From positions 1 through 47,835 of the forward strand of contig JAGBHE010000090.1 in the NCBI GenBank assembly GCA_017935675.1: 47,835 bases of DNA, in the 5' to 3' direction. Both the position numbers and the translations under genes were made by a program. Numbering within the stretch: the stretch's first letter is position 1; every line of letters starts with the position of its first letter. Shown piece after piece: positions 1 to 10,532 of this stretch. The notes below the pieces were generated by a model. It saw only the letters and a program-made list of their open reading frames with translations, was not told where the DNA came from and made no database searches. Source of the stretch: Clostridia bacterium (GTDB taxonomy: Bacteria; Bacillota; Clostridia; UBA1381).

Positions 1-46
1 AAAGAACACAAAACGCAAATGCTTAAAAAAATGGAGGTTTTACACT

Positions 47-91
47 ATGAGCCGTAAAAAAGTTGGTCATGAAAATTTTAAAACCGCTTGA
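47..91 (+). CDS. 14-codon ORF with strong ribosome site, unknown
   Basis: A short open frame encodes MSRKKVGHENFKTA followed by TGA. An ATGGAGG ribosome-binding sequence stands about ten bases ahead of its ATG. A strong stem-loop begins 12 bases after the stop. It could be a leader peptide, the surviving start of a broken gene, or chance. I do not recognise the sequence, and the window edge hides what lies upstream. Confidence 0.25.
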   Translation: MSRKKVGHENFKTA

Positions 92-103
92 TAGAATGGA
101 TTT

Positions 104-147
104 TAAAGCATCTTTCCCGATTAATGATTAATCGGGAAAGTGCTTTA
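104..147. terminator. Long stem-loop, possible terminator
   Basis: Bases 104-123 pair with 129-147 around a five-base loop, forming 19 base pairs with one bulged T at 111. No long T-run follows on either strand, so intrinsic termination is not assured. It may end the transcript carrying the 14-codon ORF, or be part of a palindromic repeat. Confidence 0.45.
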
Positions 148-194
148 TACTATTATTATAACATATTGTCAGGTGGAAGAATTGTCAACTTTCA

Positions 195-270
195 AAAACA
201 CAAGGAGACGGTATTTGCCCCGGAAAAAAGAACAAGAAAAAAAACACAAGGGGACGGTTCTCTTGTGTTT
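195..270. repeat. REP-like palindrome, full copy plus decayed copy
   Basis: Bases 242-250 (AAACACAAG) and 262-270 (CTTGTGTTT) form a perfect inverted repeat around GGGACGGTTCT. A decayed half, AACACAAGGAGACGGT, lies just before it at about 195-211. A second full copy with the same core is at 15108-15136. Palindromes with the GGGACGGTTCT core are, as I recall, abundant in clostridial genomes and resemble the REP sequences mobilised by IS200-like (RAYT) transposases. No such transposase is present here. Confidence 0.65.
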
Positions 271-330
271 GTTTTTACTGTCCGTATTTATTTAACAGCT
301 TTTTATCGCCGTGAAATTGTCGTCACTAAA

Positions 331-367
331 AAAACTGCCGCGGCGCATGTGCCGCAGCAGTTTTTTT
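331..367 (-). terminator. Intrinsic terminator of secA-prfB
   Basis: An 11-bp stem (334-344 with 351-361, one G-T pair) around GCATGT is flanked by A-runs on one side and T-runs on the other. It can therefore work in both directions. It starts at the prfB stop codon and most likely ends the secA-prfB transcript. Confidence 0.85.
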
Positions 368-1488
368 ATTTTGTTTCAAGCTTACCAAGGCTTGCCGCCT
401 TCAGGTAGGCGTTGATAAATCCGTTTAATTCGCCGTCCATAACAGCGCCTATATTACCCATTTCAAAATTTGTCCTGTGATCCTTGACAAGGTTATAGGG
501 GTGGAAAACATAGGACCTTATCTGACTTCCCCACGCGATTTCCTTCTGAACGCCCTTTATATCCTCAATCTTTTCCTTTTGCTGCTGCTCGGCTATTTCA
601 ACAAGCTTCGCTTTAAGCATTTTCATAGCATAATCTCTGTTCTGGTGCTGTGACCTCTGGGTCTGGCACGCAACAACAACGCCTGTGGGAAGATGAGTTA
701 TTCTTACGGCTGAAGCCGTTTTATTTATGTGCTGACCTCCGGCACCGCTTGCATGATACGTATCAACACGCAGATCATCAGGCTTTATGTTTATCTCTAT
801 CTCATCATCAATTTCCGGCATAACCTCTATTGACGCAAATGAGGTATGCCTTCTTCCCGATGCGTCAAAGGGAGAAATACGCACAAGACGATGTACTCCT
901 TTTTCCGATTTAAGATATCCGTAAGCGTTAATTCCGTTAATCATTACGGTTGCGCTTTTTATTCCGGCATCGTCTCCCGGAAGGGAATCGATTACATCAA
1001 AGGTGTAACCGTTTTTTTGCGCCCACATCTGATACATACGCATAAGCATTTCACACCAGTCCTGAGCCTCTGTACCGCCGGCGCCCGCATGAAAATCCAT
1101 AATCGCACTGCATCTGTCATAATTTCCGGAAAGCAGCGTTTGAAGCGTCATGTCATCAAGGGTCTTCATAATGCTGTCAACAGCCTCCTTAATTTCGGGA
1201 AGCATTGTTTCATCATTATCCTCGTTCGCCATTTCAATAAGAAGAAGCGTATCCTCATGGGCGGTTTTGAGGTCCTCAAACTTCTGCACCTTATCTTTAA
1301 GCTGCTTTGTTTTCTGCAAAATCTTCTGGCTTTTCTCCATATCATCCCAGAAGCCCGGCTGAGCGCTTTCCTCCTCAAGCTTTTCTATCTCCGACTTTGC
1401 TCCTGCAATGTCAAAGTGAATCCCTCAATTCGTTAATGTTTTCCGTAAGGTTGTTAAGCTGAACCCTGTATTCATCATATTCTAACAT
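366..1488 (-). CDS. prfB: Peptide chain release factor 2 (programmed +1 frameshift)
   Basis: RF2 reads UGA and UAA stop codons and triggers peptide release in the ribosomal A site. The peptidyl-transferase motif GGQ (in SGAGGQHINKT) and the stop-recognition tripeptide SPF (in RISPFDASGRRH) are both present. Translation starts at the ATG at 1486-1488, behind AAGGATGTGATTTA. After 25 codons the frame meets an in-frame TGA at 1411-1413 in the context CTTTGAC. A +1 shift there joins the short frame to the long one, giving about 373 residues, close to the usual 365. The long frame alone lacks the conserved N-terminus, which supports the shift. The gene lies 37 bases after secA, probably in one operon, as in many Bacillota. 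Expression is autoregulated by the frameshift: low RF2 favours frameshifting. Confidence 0.95.
1411..1428 (-). promoter_or_regulatory. prfB programmed +1 frameshift site
   Basis: On the coding strand the site reads AGGGATTCACTTTGAC. It has a slippery CTT, the in-frame TGA as codon 26, a following C that weakens termination, and an internal AGGGA placed as in the E. coli RF2 site (AGGGGGTATCTTTGAC). The TGA falls at the same codon number as in E. coli. Confidence 0.93.
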
Positions 1489-1525
1489 TAAATCACATCC
1501 TTATCGGCCGAAGCCGCTGTTTTTT

Positions 1526-4249
1526 TTATTTATTCTTTCCGCAGCAATGCTTATATTTCTTTCCGCTGCCGCAGGGGCATGGGTCATTTCTGCCAACCTC
1601 TTTTTTGGCACGTCTCGGCTGGTTCCCCAAAGACCCGTCTCCGCCTGTATCAAGAGGCTTTGCAACCTGCTCACGCTCTATCTTTATACGCGGCACGGCA
1701 AAGAGAATATATCTTACCGTATCGCGCTTAATGGATTCAAGCATACCGTTGTAGAGGTCACTGCCGACATTTCTGTATTCAACAACCGGATCATGCTGAC
1801 CAAAGGCACGGAGTCCGATTTCACGCTTTACATGCTCCATCTCATCAAGATGATCCATCCAAAGATTATCAACAACCCGAAGCATGATCATGCGTTCAAG
1901 CTCAGGCATATTCTCGCCGAATACCTCTTTCTGGGTCTCCATCCTGCGGTTTGCAATATCAAGCAGACGTTCGCGAATTTCTTCCTTTGAAATGGAGTCA
2001 AGCTCGCTGTCCTCAACCTTAAACTCACCGTCCGCCTTAAGATTTGTATTTGCAAACTCAGTTATAGCTCTGATATTCCATTCCTCGGGGATATCCGAAA
2101 TCCCTATATAATCATCAAGAGCCGAATCTATAATGGATTCAATCATGCCCATTATGGTTTCATGAATATCCTCGCCGTCAAGAACCATCTGACGCTGCTT
2201 GTATATTATCTTACGCTGCTCGTTCATTACCTCGTCATACTGAAGCACATGCTTTCTTGCATCAAAGTTGCGGCTTTCAAGATTTTTCTGGGCGTTCTCA
2301 ATGGCATTAGTCAGCATTTTTGCCTCAATAGGCTCATCCTCCTCAAGACCCATCCGCTCAACCATCGCCTTAACTCTGTCAGAGCCGAAAATACGCATAA
2401 GATCATCATCAAGAGAAAGGAAGAACTTTGACGCGCCCGGGTCGCCCTGACGTCCCGAACGTCCGCGGAGCTGATTATCTATACGGCGTGATTCATGTCT
2501 TTCCGTTCCGATAATGAACAGACCTCCGGCATTTTTAACTTCCTCCTGCTCCGGTTCAATCTGAGCCTTGAACTTTTTATAATATTCCTGATACTTTTCA
2601 CGGGCTGCAAGAATCTCCTCATCGTCCGTTTCACCGAAGCCCGTAGCCTCACTGATAAGCTCGTCGGTCATGCCTTCCTTTACAAGCTCGTGCTTCGCCA
2701 TGTATTCAGCGTTACCGCCAAGCATAATATCAGTACCGCGGCCTGCCATGTTTGTAGCGATTGTAACTGCGCCCTTTTTACCTGCCTGTGCCACGATTTC
2801 CGCCTCTTTTGCATGGAATTTGGCATTCAGGACCTCATGACGGATTCCCTCAGACTTCAAAAGCTTTGAAAGCTGCTCCGACTTGTCAACATTAACAGTA
2901 CCTACAAGAACCGGCTGACCCTTTGCGTTACATTCCTTTATCTGCTTTATAACCGCCATGTACTTGCCGCGCTCTGTTTTATACACGCTGTCGTGCATAT
3001 CATCTCTTCGAATCGGCTTATTTGTCGGCACGGCAACACAATCCAGCCTGTAAATCTGCTGAAATTCCTCTTCCTCGGTAAGGGCTGTACCCGTCATACC
3101 GGAAAGCTTTTTATAAAGTCTGAAATAATTCTGGAAGGTTATTGTTGCAAGGGTGCGGCTTTCGTTTTCAACCGTTACACCCTCCTTTGCCTCAATCGCC
3201 TGATGAAGCCCGTCTGAATAACGGCGCCCCGGCATAATACGTCCGGTAAACTCGTCCACTATCTGTACCTGTCCGTCAACAACAACATACTGCTTGTCTC
3301 TGTGCATACATCCGTTTGCCTGAAGGGCCTGATTTATATGATGCTGAAGCTTCATGTTTTCAGGATCGGACAGATTTTCAATTCCAAAGCCCTGCTCTGC
3401 CTTTTTAACACCCTTCTCGGTAAGGGTTGCCGTCCTTGCCTTTTCATCAACAATATAGTCGGCGTCAACATCATCGTCAAGCTGCTTATCGTCATGCTCC
3501 GTAACAACAAGCTTTTTAAGCCGCTTTACAAACATGTCCGCAACTGCATAAAGCTCGTTGGCGTTCTGACCCATACCGGAAATGATAAGCGGCGTTCTTG
3601 CCTCGTCAATAAGTATGGAGTCTACCTCGTCCACGATAGCATAATTATGGCCTCTCTGAACCATTTCTTCCTTATGAACAACCATGTTGTCCCTCAGATA
3701 GTCAAAGCCCATTTCATTATTTGTTCCGTAGGTAATGTCACAGGCGTAAGCAGCCCGCCTTTCATCATTATTAAGGTCATGGATAATAAGCCCTACCGAA
3801 AGGCCGAGGAATCTGTAAACCTTGCCCATCCACTCACTGTCACGCTTGGCAAGATAGTCGTTTACGGTGACGATATGTACACCGTTTCCGGAAAGGGCGT
3901 TAAGGTACGCCGGAAGTGTGGAAACAAGAGTTTTACCCTCACCTGTTTTCATCTCCGCAATACGTCCCTGGTGAAGAATTATACCTCCGATTACCTGGAC
4001 GCGGAAATGCTTCATTCCGAGAACGCGCCATGACGCTTCACGCATAGTGGCAAATGCCTCCGGCAGAATATCGTCAAGCTCTGCGCCCTCCGCAAGTCTC
4101 TTTTTAAACTCTGCGGTCTTTCCCTTAAGCTCATCATCAGACATAGCGGCAAAGCTGTCCTCAAGCTTCATTACCTCATCTGCTATGGGATATATTCTCT
4201 TAAGCTCCCTGTCGGAATATGTTCCGAATATTTTATCGAACAAACTCAT
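1526..4249 (-). CDS. secA: Preprotein translocase ATPase SecA
   Basis: SecA is the ATP-driven motor that pushes unfolded secretory proteins through SecYEG. The 907 residues are of family length. Walker A is visible as MKTGEGKTL near residue 105. The [14 protein letters not shown] helicase motif, the [13 protein letters not shown] motif and the [11 protein letters not shown] arginine-finger region follow in order. The C-terminus ends in a zinc-binding SEC-C tail, [13 protein letters not shown], used for SecB or ribosome contact. The ATG at 4247-4249 follows AGGAG about 12 bases upstream. It heads an operon with prfB. The several signal-peptide proteins in this window are the kind of clients it exports. 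Confidence 0.98.
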   Translation of the reverse strand: MSLFDKIFGTYSDRELKRIYPIADEVMKLEDSFAAMSDDELKGKTAEFKKRLAEGAELDDILPEAFATMREASWRVLGMKHFRVQVIGGIILHQGRIAEMKTGEGKTLVSTLPAYLNALSGNGVHIVTVNDYLAKRDSEWMGKVYRFLGLSVGLIIHDLNNDERRAAYACDITYGTNNEMGFDYLRDNMVVHKEEMVQRGHNYAIVDEVDSILIDEARTPLIISGMGQNANELYAVADMFVKRLKKLVVTEHDDKQLDDDVDADYIVDEKARTATLTEKGVKKAEQGFGIENLSDPENMKLQHHINQALQANGCMHRDKQYVVVDGQVQIVDEFTGRIMPGRRYSDGLHQAIEAKEGVTVENESRTLATITFQNYFRLYKKLSGMTGTALTEEEEFQQIYRLDCVAVPTNKPIRRDDMHDSVYKTERGKYMAVIKQIKECNAKGQPVLVGTVNVDKSEQLSKLLKSEGIRHEVLNAKFHAKEAEIVAQAGKKGAVTIATNMAGRGTDIMLGGNAEYMAKHELVKEGMTDELISEATGFGETDDEEILAAREKYQEYYKKFKAQIEPEQEEVKNAGGLFIIGTERHESRRIDNQLRGRSGRQGDPGASKFFLSLDDDLMRIFGSDRVKAMVERMGLEEDEPIEAKMLTNAIENAQKNLESRNFDARKHVLQYDEVMNEQRKIIYKQRQMVLDGEDIHETIMGMIESIIDSALDDYIGISDIPEEWNIRAITEFANTNLKADGEFKVEDSELDSISKEEIRERLLDIANRRMETQKEVFGENMPELERMIMLRVVDNLWMDHLDEMEHVKREIGLRAFGQHDPVVEYRNVGSDLYNGMLESIKRDTVRYILFAVPRIKIEREQVAKPLDTGGDGSLGNQPRRAKKEVGRNDPCPCGSGKKYKHCCGKNK

Positions 4250-4300
4250 AATCAGTGTTCACTCCTATACGGTCAATTGTGTATAAGTCCATACCTACCT

Positions 4301-4309
4301 ATTATATCA
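4301..4309 (-). promoter_or_regulatory. Extended -10 promoter for secA-prfB
   Basis: On the minus strand the sequence reads TGATATAAT, a full TATAAT with the TGn extension. It lies about 52 bases upstream of the secA start. The -35 region is poor (TGGTAA at 17-bp spacing), which is tolerated by extended -10 promoters. Confidence 0.6.
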
Positions 4310-4414
4310 CAAATATAATAATTTTACCACCTTTTTTTCAAAATTTACTTTTTGTTCATAAATATTGCCGAAAAAACAAATCCGTTATTGTGCAGAATTT
4401 TAAAGCAGCCGTAA

Positions 4415-6661
<2,247 letters not shown>

Positions 6662-6675
6662 GGGGAATTTTTATA

Positions 6676-6933
6676 ATGAAGCAGTTTAACTATGTCATAA
6701 AAGACAAAATCGGGATTCATGCAAGGCCTGCCGGTCTGCTTACAAAGAAGGCAAAGGAATTTGAAAGTGAAGTTACCATAGAGTGCAGCGGAAAATCCAC
6801 CTCGGCAACGAGGCTGATGTCCGTCATGAGCATGGGAATCAAATGCGGAGACTCCGTTACGGTAACGGTCTGCGGTGCCGACGAAGAAAAAGCAGCATCG
6901 GAGCTGGAAGATTTTTTTAAGAATAATCTTTAA
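6676..6933 (+). CDS. HPr-like phosphocarrier lacking Ser46
   Basis: HPr carries phosphate from EI to the EIIA domains of PTS permeases. The 85 residues match the family length, and the active His15 sits in GIHARPAG. The regulatory helix is recognisable (KSTSATRLMSVMSMGI), but position 46, the serine phosphorylated by HPr kinase in most Bacillota, is arginine. This copy should transfer phosphate but should not undergo ATP-dependent Ser phosphorylation or act as a CcpA co-repressor by that route. It directly follows the EIICBA gene, behind GGGGAATTTTTATA, so it may be the cognate donor. Whether the genome has another HPr with Ser46 is not visible. Confidence 0.93.
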   Translation: MKQFNYVIKDKIGIHARPAGLLTKKAKEFESEVTIECSGKSTSATRLMSVMSMGIKCGDSVTVTVCGADEEKAASELEDFFKNNL

Positions 6934-6976
6934 CATCATTTTCAGCGTTGTCGGTACGCGTATAGGCTCCAATCAT

Positions 6977-7151
6977 TTTAAAGCGGAGCAACACCTTGAT
7001 TTGCTTGCAAGTTTCAAGTATTGCGAACGCTTGCAACTTGCGCTTCGAAGCTGTAGCTTCGCTGGGTTTCAGCAGAAGATTAATTCTCCTACTGAAAGTC
7101 ATAAATGGAACCCGCCGCCTTAAGAGGCGGGGGACATTAGCGCATAGTTAT
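6977..7151 (+). repeat. Structured non-coding repeat, copy A (IS200/IS605-end-like)
   Basis: This 175-base segment has a near relative at 20973-21150. Shared blocks are CGGAGCAAC, TTGCAAC, a stem-loop beginning TTTCAG and closing with CTGAAA, then TGGAACCCGCCGCCTTA and GAGGCGGGGGACAT. The last part folds as CCGCCT-TAAG-AGGCGG (7115-7130). The stems are kept although arm sequences differ between copies, which suggests an RNA or single-strand DNA fold. The 3' part resembles right ends of IS200/IS605/IS1341 elements, which carry GGAACCC-hairpin-GGG-GAC ends, but there is no tnpA or tnpB. The rest of the 6934-7314 interval holds no gene I can support. Confidence 0.6.
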
Positions 7152-7226
7152 AGGGATATTCCTGTGGAGGGTAACAGTTTATTTACCATTACGAGGAAAC
7201 GGTTGTTGCAAAGAAAAAAATATTTT

Positions 7227-7286
7227 AATTAGTCAAGTGTAAATTACTCATTTACACTTGACTAATTTATTTTTGTGTGCTACAAT
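7227..7286 (+). promoter_or_regulatory. Promoter overlapped by perfect 18-bp palindrome
   Basis: TTGACT (7258-7263) and TACAAT (7281-7286) are separated by 17 bases, giving a good sigma-A promoter 29 bases before the AAA ATPase gene. A perfect inverted repeat, 7227-7244 with 7250-7267 around a five-base loop, covers the -35 box. It could be a repressor operator. It could also act as a terminator for transcripts from the left, since a T-rich stretch follows. Confidence 0.7.
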
Positions 7287-7314
7287 AAAGACAACCTAAG
7301 ATGGAGGTAGTGTT

Positions 7315-8700
7315 ATGTTTATAGGAAGAAGTAGAGAACTTGATACTCTCAGCAAGCTATACACATCCAAAAAATTTGAATTTGTGGTGCTTTACGGCAG
7401 ACGCCGTGTTGGTAAAACTGCGCTCATAAATGAGTTTATAAATGATAAAAAAGCCATTTACTTTATGGGCGTTGAAAGTAATGCAAAGCAAAATCTTGAA
7501 AACTTTTCAAAAAGCATAATGGAATATGCAAATGGGATTGATGCGGAAATATCCTTTCCGTCTTTTCAGGCTGCACTTGAATATGTCTTTAAGCTTGCAG
7601 AGAAGGAAAGAATTATTCTTGCAATTGACGAGTACCCCTATGTCGCCCGTGCATCCAAGAGTCTTGCTTCTACTCTGCAGCTTTTGATTGATAAGTACAA
7701 AGATACATCAAAATTAATGTTTATTCTCTGCGGTTCATCGATGTCGTATATGGAAGACCATGTGCTTGCATATAAAGCACCTCTGTATGGTCGTAGAACG
7801 GCACAAATTAAGCTTTTGCCGTTTGACTTTGAAGAAACCTGCGCATATTTTAAAAACCTCTCTTATGAGGATAAAGCGCTTATTTACGGTGTTGCAGGAG
7901 GCACACCGCAATATCTTTTGCAGATGAGCGACAAATTGAGCATAGAAGATAACATCAAAAACACATACCTCAATCCGATATCCTTCCTTTATGAAGAACC
8001 GACTAACCTTTTAAAGCAAGAGGTTCGTGAGCCTGCAATTTATACGGCAATAATCACGGCTATTGCAACCGGTTCATCAAGAATGTCAGAGATTTCAAGC
8101 AAGGTTGGCGAAGATACAAATGTGTGCACGAATTATATTAAAAATCTTATAAATCTCGGTATCGTGCAGAAAGAAACACCTTACGGCGAAAAAGCTTCAC
8201 GTAAGTCGGTTTACTCAATCGAGGATAATATGTTCCGTTTTTGGTATCGTTTTGTGCTTAATAATAATTCGATTATCGCCCGCGGCGCTGCCGATTTGGT
8301 TTATAAACGTATTGAACCTCAGCTCTCCGACTATATGGGTAAGGTTTTTGAAGAAATCTGTAAGCAGTATCTTTGGAAACAACTTCTTGCCGGCAACTGC
8401 CCGGTAGAGTTTTCATCACTTGGTCGTTGGTGGGGTAACGATCCAAAAGAAAAGAGCCAGGCTGAAATTGATATTATGGGCGAACAAGATAAAAACACCG
8501 CCCTTTTTGCAGAATGCAAATGGACAAATGAAAAGGTTGATCTTGGTGTTTTAGAAACCCTTGTAAAACGCAGTAACCTATTCTCGTATAAAGCAAAACA
8601 TTACTACCTGTTCTCAAAATCAGGCTTTACAAAAGGTTGTGCTGATAAGGCGAATGAGATGGGGAATGTGAGTCTGATTGAATTTTCAAATATACTCTGA
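7315..8700 (+). CDS. AAA ATPase (ATPase_2 / DUF234, COG1672 type)
   Basis: The N-terminal half is a P-loop ATPase of the archaeal-type ATPase_2 family. Walker A is GRRRVGKT at residues 28-35, and a Walker B-like strand IILAIDEYPYVA lies near residue 100. A winged-helix segment (about 235-300, MSEISSKVGEDTNVCTNYI) follows. The C-terminal DUF234 region carries EIDIMG and then FAECKW near residues 385-405, which fits the D-x(n)-ExK core of PD-(D/E)XK nucleases. The 461 residues are usual for the family. The biological role of these proteins is not established; a mobile or defence role is often suspected. The start has AGATGGAGG ahead of it. The gene stands alone behind its own promoter. Confidence 0.85.
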   Translation: MFIGRSRELDTLSKLYTSKKFEFVVLYGRRRVGKTALINEFINDKKAIYFMGVESNAKQNLENFSKSIMEYANGIDAEISFPSFQAALEYVFKLAEKERIILAIDEYPYVARASKSLASTLQLLIDKYKDTSKLMFILCGSSMSYMEDHVLAYKAPLYGRRTAQIKLLPFDFEETCAYFKNLSYEDKALIYGVAGGTPQYLLQMSDKLSIEDNIKNTYLNPISFLYEEPTNLLKQEVREPAIYTAIITAIATGSSRMSEISSKVGEDTNVCTNYIKNLINLGIVQKETPYGEKASRKSVYSIEDNMFRFWYRFVLNNNSIIARGAADLVYKRIEPQLSDYMGKVFEEICKQYLWKQLLAGNCPVEFSSLGRWWGNDPKEKSQAEIDIMGEQDKNTALFAECKWTNEKVDLGVLETLVKRSNLFSYKAKHYYLFSKSGFTKGCADKANEMGNVSLIEFSNIL

Positions 8701-8706
8701 CAATGA

Positions 8707-8877
8707 CAATTTTTTGAACAATACGGATATCCTGAAAAAACAGAGCTTCTTCCTTATCATGCTATGGGTGAGCATAAATATTCCGCTTTGGATAAAACAG
8801 TTCAAAAATTTGATATTCCAAATAAAAATATTATTGAAATTTCCATACGAACCTGTCGGAAATTCCGACAGGTTTAA
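8707..8877 (+). pseudogene. 3' remnant of glycyl-radical-enzyme activase (radical SAM)
   Basis: Just after the ATPase stop, an open frame without a start codon encodes FFEQYGYPEKTELLPYHAMG and then EHKYSALDKTVQKFDIPNKN. The pattern LLPYHxxGxxKYxAL is the C-terminal signature of activating enzymes for pyruvate formate-lyase-type glycyl radical enzymes. No CxxxCxxC cluster region and no partner enzyme lie upstream, because the ATPase gene occupies that place. I read it as the tail of a gene whose front was replaced or deleted. The last residues run into a hairpin and are probably not original coding sequence. Confidence 0.7.
8850..8874. terminator. Stem-loop between convergent genes
   Basis: AACCTGTCGGA and TCCGACAGGTT pair perfectly around AAT. 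It lies between the ATPase gene (plus) and the fic gene (minus). Only three T bases follow on the plus strand, so termination is plausible rather than certain. Confidence 0.55.
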
Positions 8878-8935
8878 TCCTCACTTAGTTCTCCTTCATT
8901 ATACTCCTGACTGGTTTCCTTTCCATAAAACAAAA

Positions 8936-9976
8936 TTAAATGTTTCTCACATAGAATGTTGAACGGCCTCCGCCATTCTTTGTGATTGTACCGTCCGCGC
9001 AGAGCTTTTTCAAATGCCTTTCAACAGTTGAAGCACTGATAGTAGGACAAAGCTCCAATATATCCCTTTTGGTAAATTTACCGATTTTACTTTGAACAGC
9101 TTTGCTTACCGTATCAAACGAAGACGGTCCGACAATATTTATCCTATCCCCGAAATCACGATATGCCGCAATGATTATTCCAAGCAGATATTTAATAAAT
9201 GCCGTAGGATCGTCCTTTTCCTCATGCCATCCGTTTTGTGAAAGCTCAAGGGCATAATAATATGAGCTTTTATCTTTCGCGATTTTCGCTTCAAGCGAAA
9301 TATATTTTCCTATCTCATATCCGCTGCGATACAAAAGTAATGTTGTAAGCAGACGGGACATTCGTCCGTTGCCGTCAATAAAAGGATGAATACATAGAAA
9401 ATCGTGTATAAATACGGGAATTATAAGCAGCGGGTCAACCTTGCCTTCACCCAAACACCGATTAAATTCATCGCAAATTTCCTGCACGGCAGGAGGTGTT
9501 TCATGTGGCGCAAGAGGGGTAAATAAAGTATGTGCTTTTCCCTCAGTATCCGTAGCGCTGATGAAATTCTGTACATTCTTGAATGTGCCGCCAAAGCTTG
9601 AATCCGTATGGCTGAACATTATTTTATGAAGCTGTAATATATAATTCGGTGTTAATGGAATATATTCAAAGTTTTCGTGAACAGTATTTAAAGCGTCTCT
9701 GTATCCGGCAATTTCTTTCTCGTCACGATTTCGCGGCGTTGTCTTCTCGCTCATAAGCTGTCTGAGACGGGTTTCCGTTGTGCGAATACCCTCAATGGAA
9801 TTTGAGCCTTCCGTGCTTTGAATTTTGGCAATTTCCACCAAGCTATTGAGTTCATAGGGCATTTGCTTTAAATACAATGACTGTTTTCCTTTTTCTTCGT
9901 GAATTAAAGACAGGTAATTTACAATCTCAATATCCCATTTCTTATCCTTTAATACACTGTAATCAAATCGGCGCAT
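8936..9976 (-). CDS. Fic-family AMPylating protein with N-terminal inhibitory helix
   Basis: Fic proteins usually transfer AMP from ATP to hydroxyl groups of target proteins. The complete catalytic motif HPFIDGNGRMSR begins at His197. An N-terminal autoinhibitory motif SNSIEG (residues 58-63, with Glu62) matches (S/T)xxxE(G/N), making this a class II Fic. The C-terminal 70 residues look like a winged-helix domain (TKRDILELCPTISASTVERHLKKL). I start at 9976 (MRRFDYSVL), directly behind GAGGTGAGGCGA. The frame extends to 10033, but that ATG lies at the promoter -35 box. The length is 346 residues. The DNA-binding tail and the inverted repeats in the promoter suggest autoregulation. The target protein is unknown. 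Confidence 0.9.
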   Translation of the reverse strand: MRRFDYSVLKDKKWDIEIVNYLSLIHEEKGKQSLYLKQMPYELNSLVEIAKIQSTEGSNSIEGIRTTETRLRQLMSEKTTPRNRDEKEIAGYRDALNTVHENFEYIPLTPNYILQLHKIMFSHTDSSFGGTFKNVQNFISATDTEGKAHTLFTPLAPHETPPAVQEICDEFNRCLGEGKVDPLLIIPVFIHDFLCIHPFIDGNGRMSRLLTTLLLYRSGYEIGKYISLEAKIAKDKSSYYYALELSQNGWHEEKDDPTAFIKYLLGIIIAAYRDFGDRINIVGPSSFDTVSKAVQSKIGKFTKRDILELCPTISASTVERHLKKLCADGTITKNGGGRSTFYVRNI

Positions 9977-9993
9977 TCGCCTCACCTCATTTC

Positions 9994-10046
9994 TATTCTC
10001 GTCAATTATACCACATTTGACGAGAATAGTCAATGGGTGACGAGAA
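9994..10046 (-). promoter_or_regulatory. fic promoter with three operator half-sites
   Basis: On the minus strand TTGACT (10028-10033) and TATAAT (10005-10010) are 17 bases apart. TATTCTCGTCAA (9994-10005) and TTGACGAGAATA (10017-10028) form a perfect 12-bp inverted repeat with an 11-base spacer, so the two arms touch the -10 and -35 boxes. A third half-site TGACGAGAA at 10038-10046 repeats the second exactly 20 bases further on. Confidence 0.8.
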
Positions 10047-10082
10047 AATATCTCGGGGAAATAAAAAAATTTTAAAAACCCC

Positions 10083-10111
10083 TTGACAAACCGAAGGATA
10101 TATAGTATAAT
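10083..10111 (+). promoter_or_regulatory. Consensus promoter of the ylxM-ffh operon
   Basis: TTGACA (10083-10088) and TATAAT (10106-10111) are separated by 17 bases, a full match to the sigma-A consensus. It drives the ylxM-ffh-rpsP-khpA group and stands divergent to the fic promoter. Confidence 0.88.
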
Positions 10112-10160
10112 GTGTAAAGTTGATTGCCTTTACAGGCGATTTGTAAAGGATGGTAGACTG

Positions 10161-10508
10161 ATGAGCAAAAATCTTAATGTCAGCATACTTATGGATTTTT
10201 ACGGTCAGCTTCTGACTCCAAAGCAGCTGGAAGCTCTTGATTTTTATTATAATGAGGATTTGTCCCTCGGAGAGATTGCCGATGAGATGAAAATAAGCCG
10301 TCAGGGCGTCCGTGATTTTATAAAACGCGGTGAAAAGCAGCTTGATGAGCTGGAAGAAAAGCTTGGGCTTGCAGGCAGATTTTCAGATATAAAAAGCAAA
10401 ATAGAGGAAATTAACAGCGTTGCCGACGCTCTTGCACAATGCGTCGGAAGCAGACCTGAGCTCGACAGGCTCAGGGCGCTTACATCACAGGTTATAGATG
10501 AGCTTTGA
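10161..10508 (+). CDS. ylxM: YlxM/p13-like helix-turn-helix protein
   Basis: YlxM is a small helical protein always found next to ffh. It is thought to modulate signal recognition particle activity. The sequence from MSKNLNVSILMDFYGQLLTPKQLEALDFYY shows the sigma-70 region 4-like helix-turn-helix (LSLGEIADEMKISRQGVRDFIKR, about residues 37-59). The C-terminus is a charged coiled segment. I start at 10161, behind AAAGGATGGTAGACTG, because the longer frame would begin inside the -35 box. The length is 115 residues. It ends 24 bases before ffh, in the classical arrangement. Confidence 0.9.
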   Translation: MSKNLNVSILMDFYGQLLTPKQLEALDFYYNEDLSLGEIADEMKISRQGVRDFIKRGEKQLDELEEKLGLAGRFSDIKSKIEEINSVADALAQCVGSRPELDRLRALTSQVIDEL

Positions 10509-10532
10509 TAAATAAAAGGTAGGTGAAGTTTT

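Noticed and set aside
3302..4033. 243-codon ORF antisense to secA
   Set aside because: It lies wholly within secA on the opposite strand, shows no family motif, and follows from secA codon bias.
8678..8962. 94-codon plus-strand ORF after the ATPase gene
   Set aside because: A different frame of the same stretch encodes the conserved activase tail; this one has no family features.
9977..10033. Upstream extension of the Fic reading frame to an ATG at 10033
   Set aside because: The extension spans the -10 and -35 boxes, while the ATG at 9976 has a strong ribosome site.
10083..10160. Upstream extension of YlxM
   Set aside because: It would start inside a consensus -35 box; MSKNLNVS at 10161 matches the family start.
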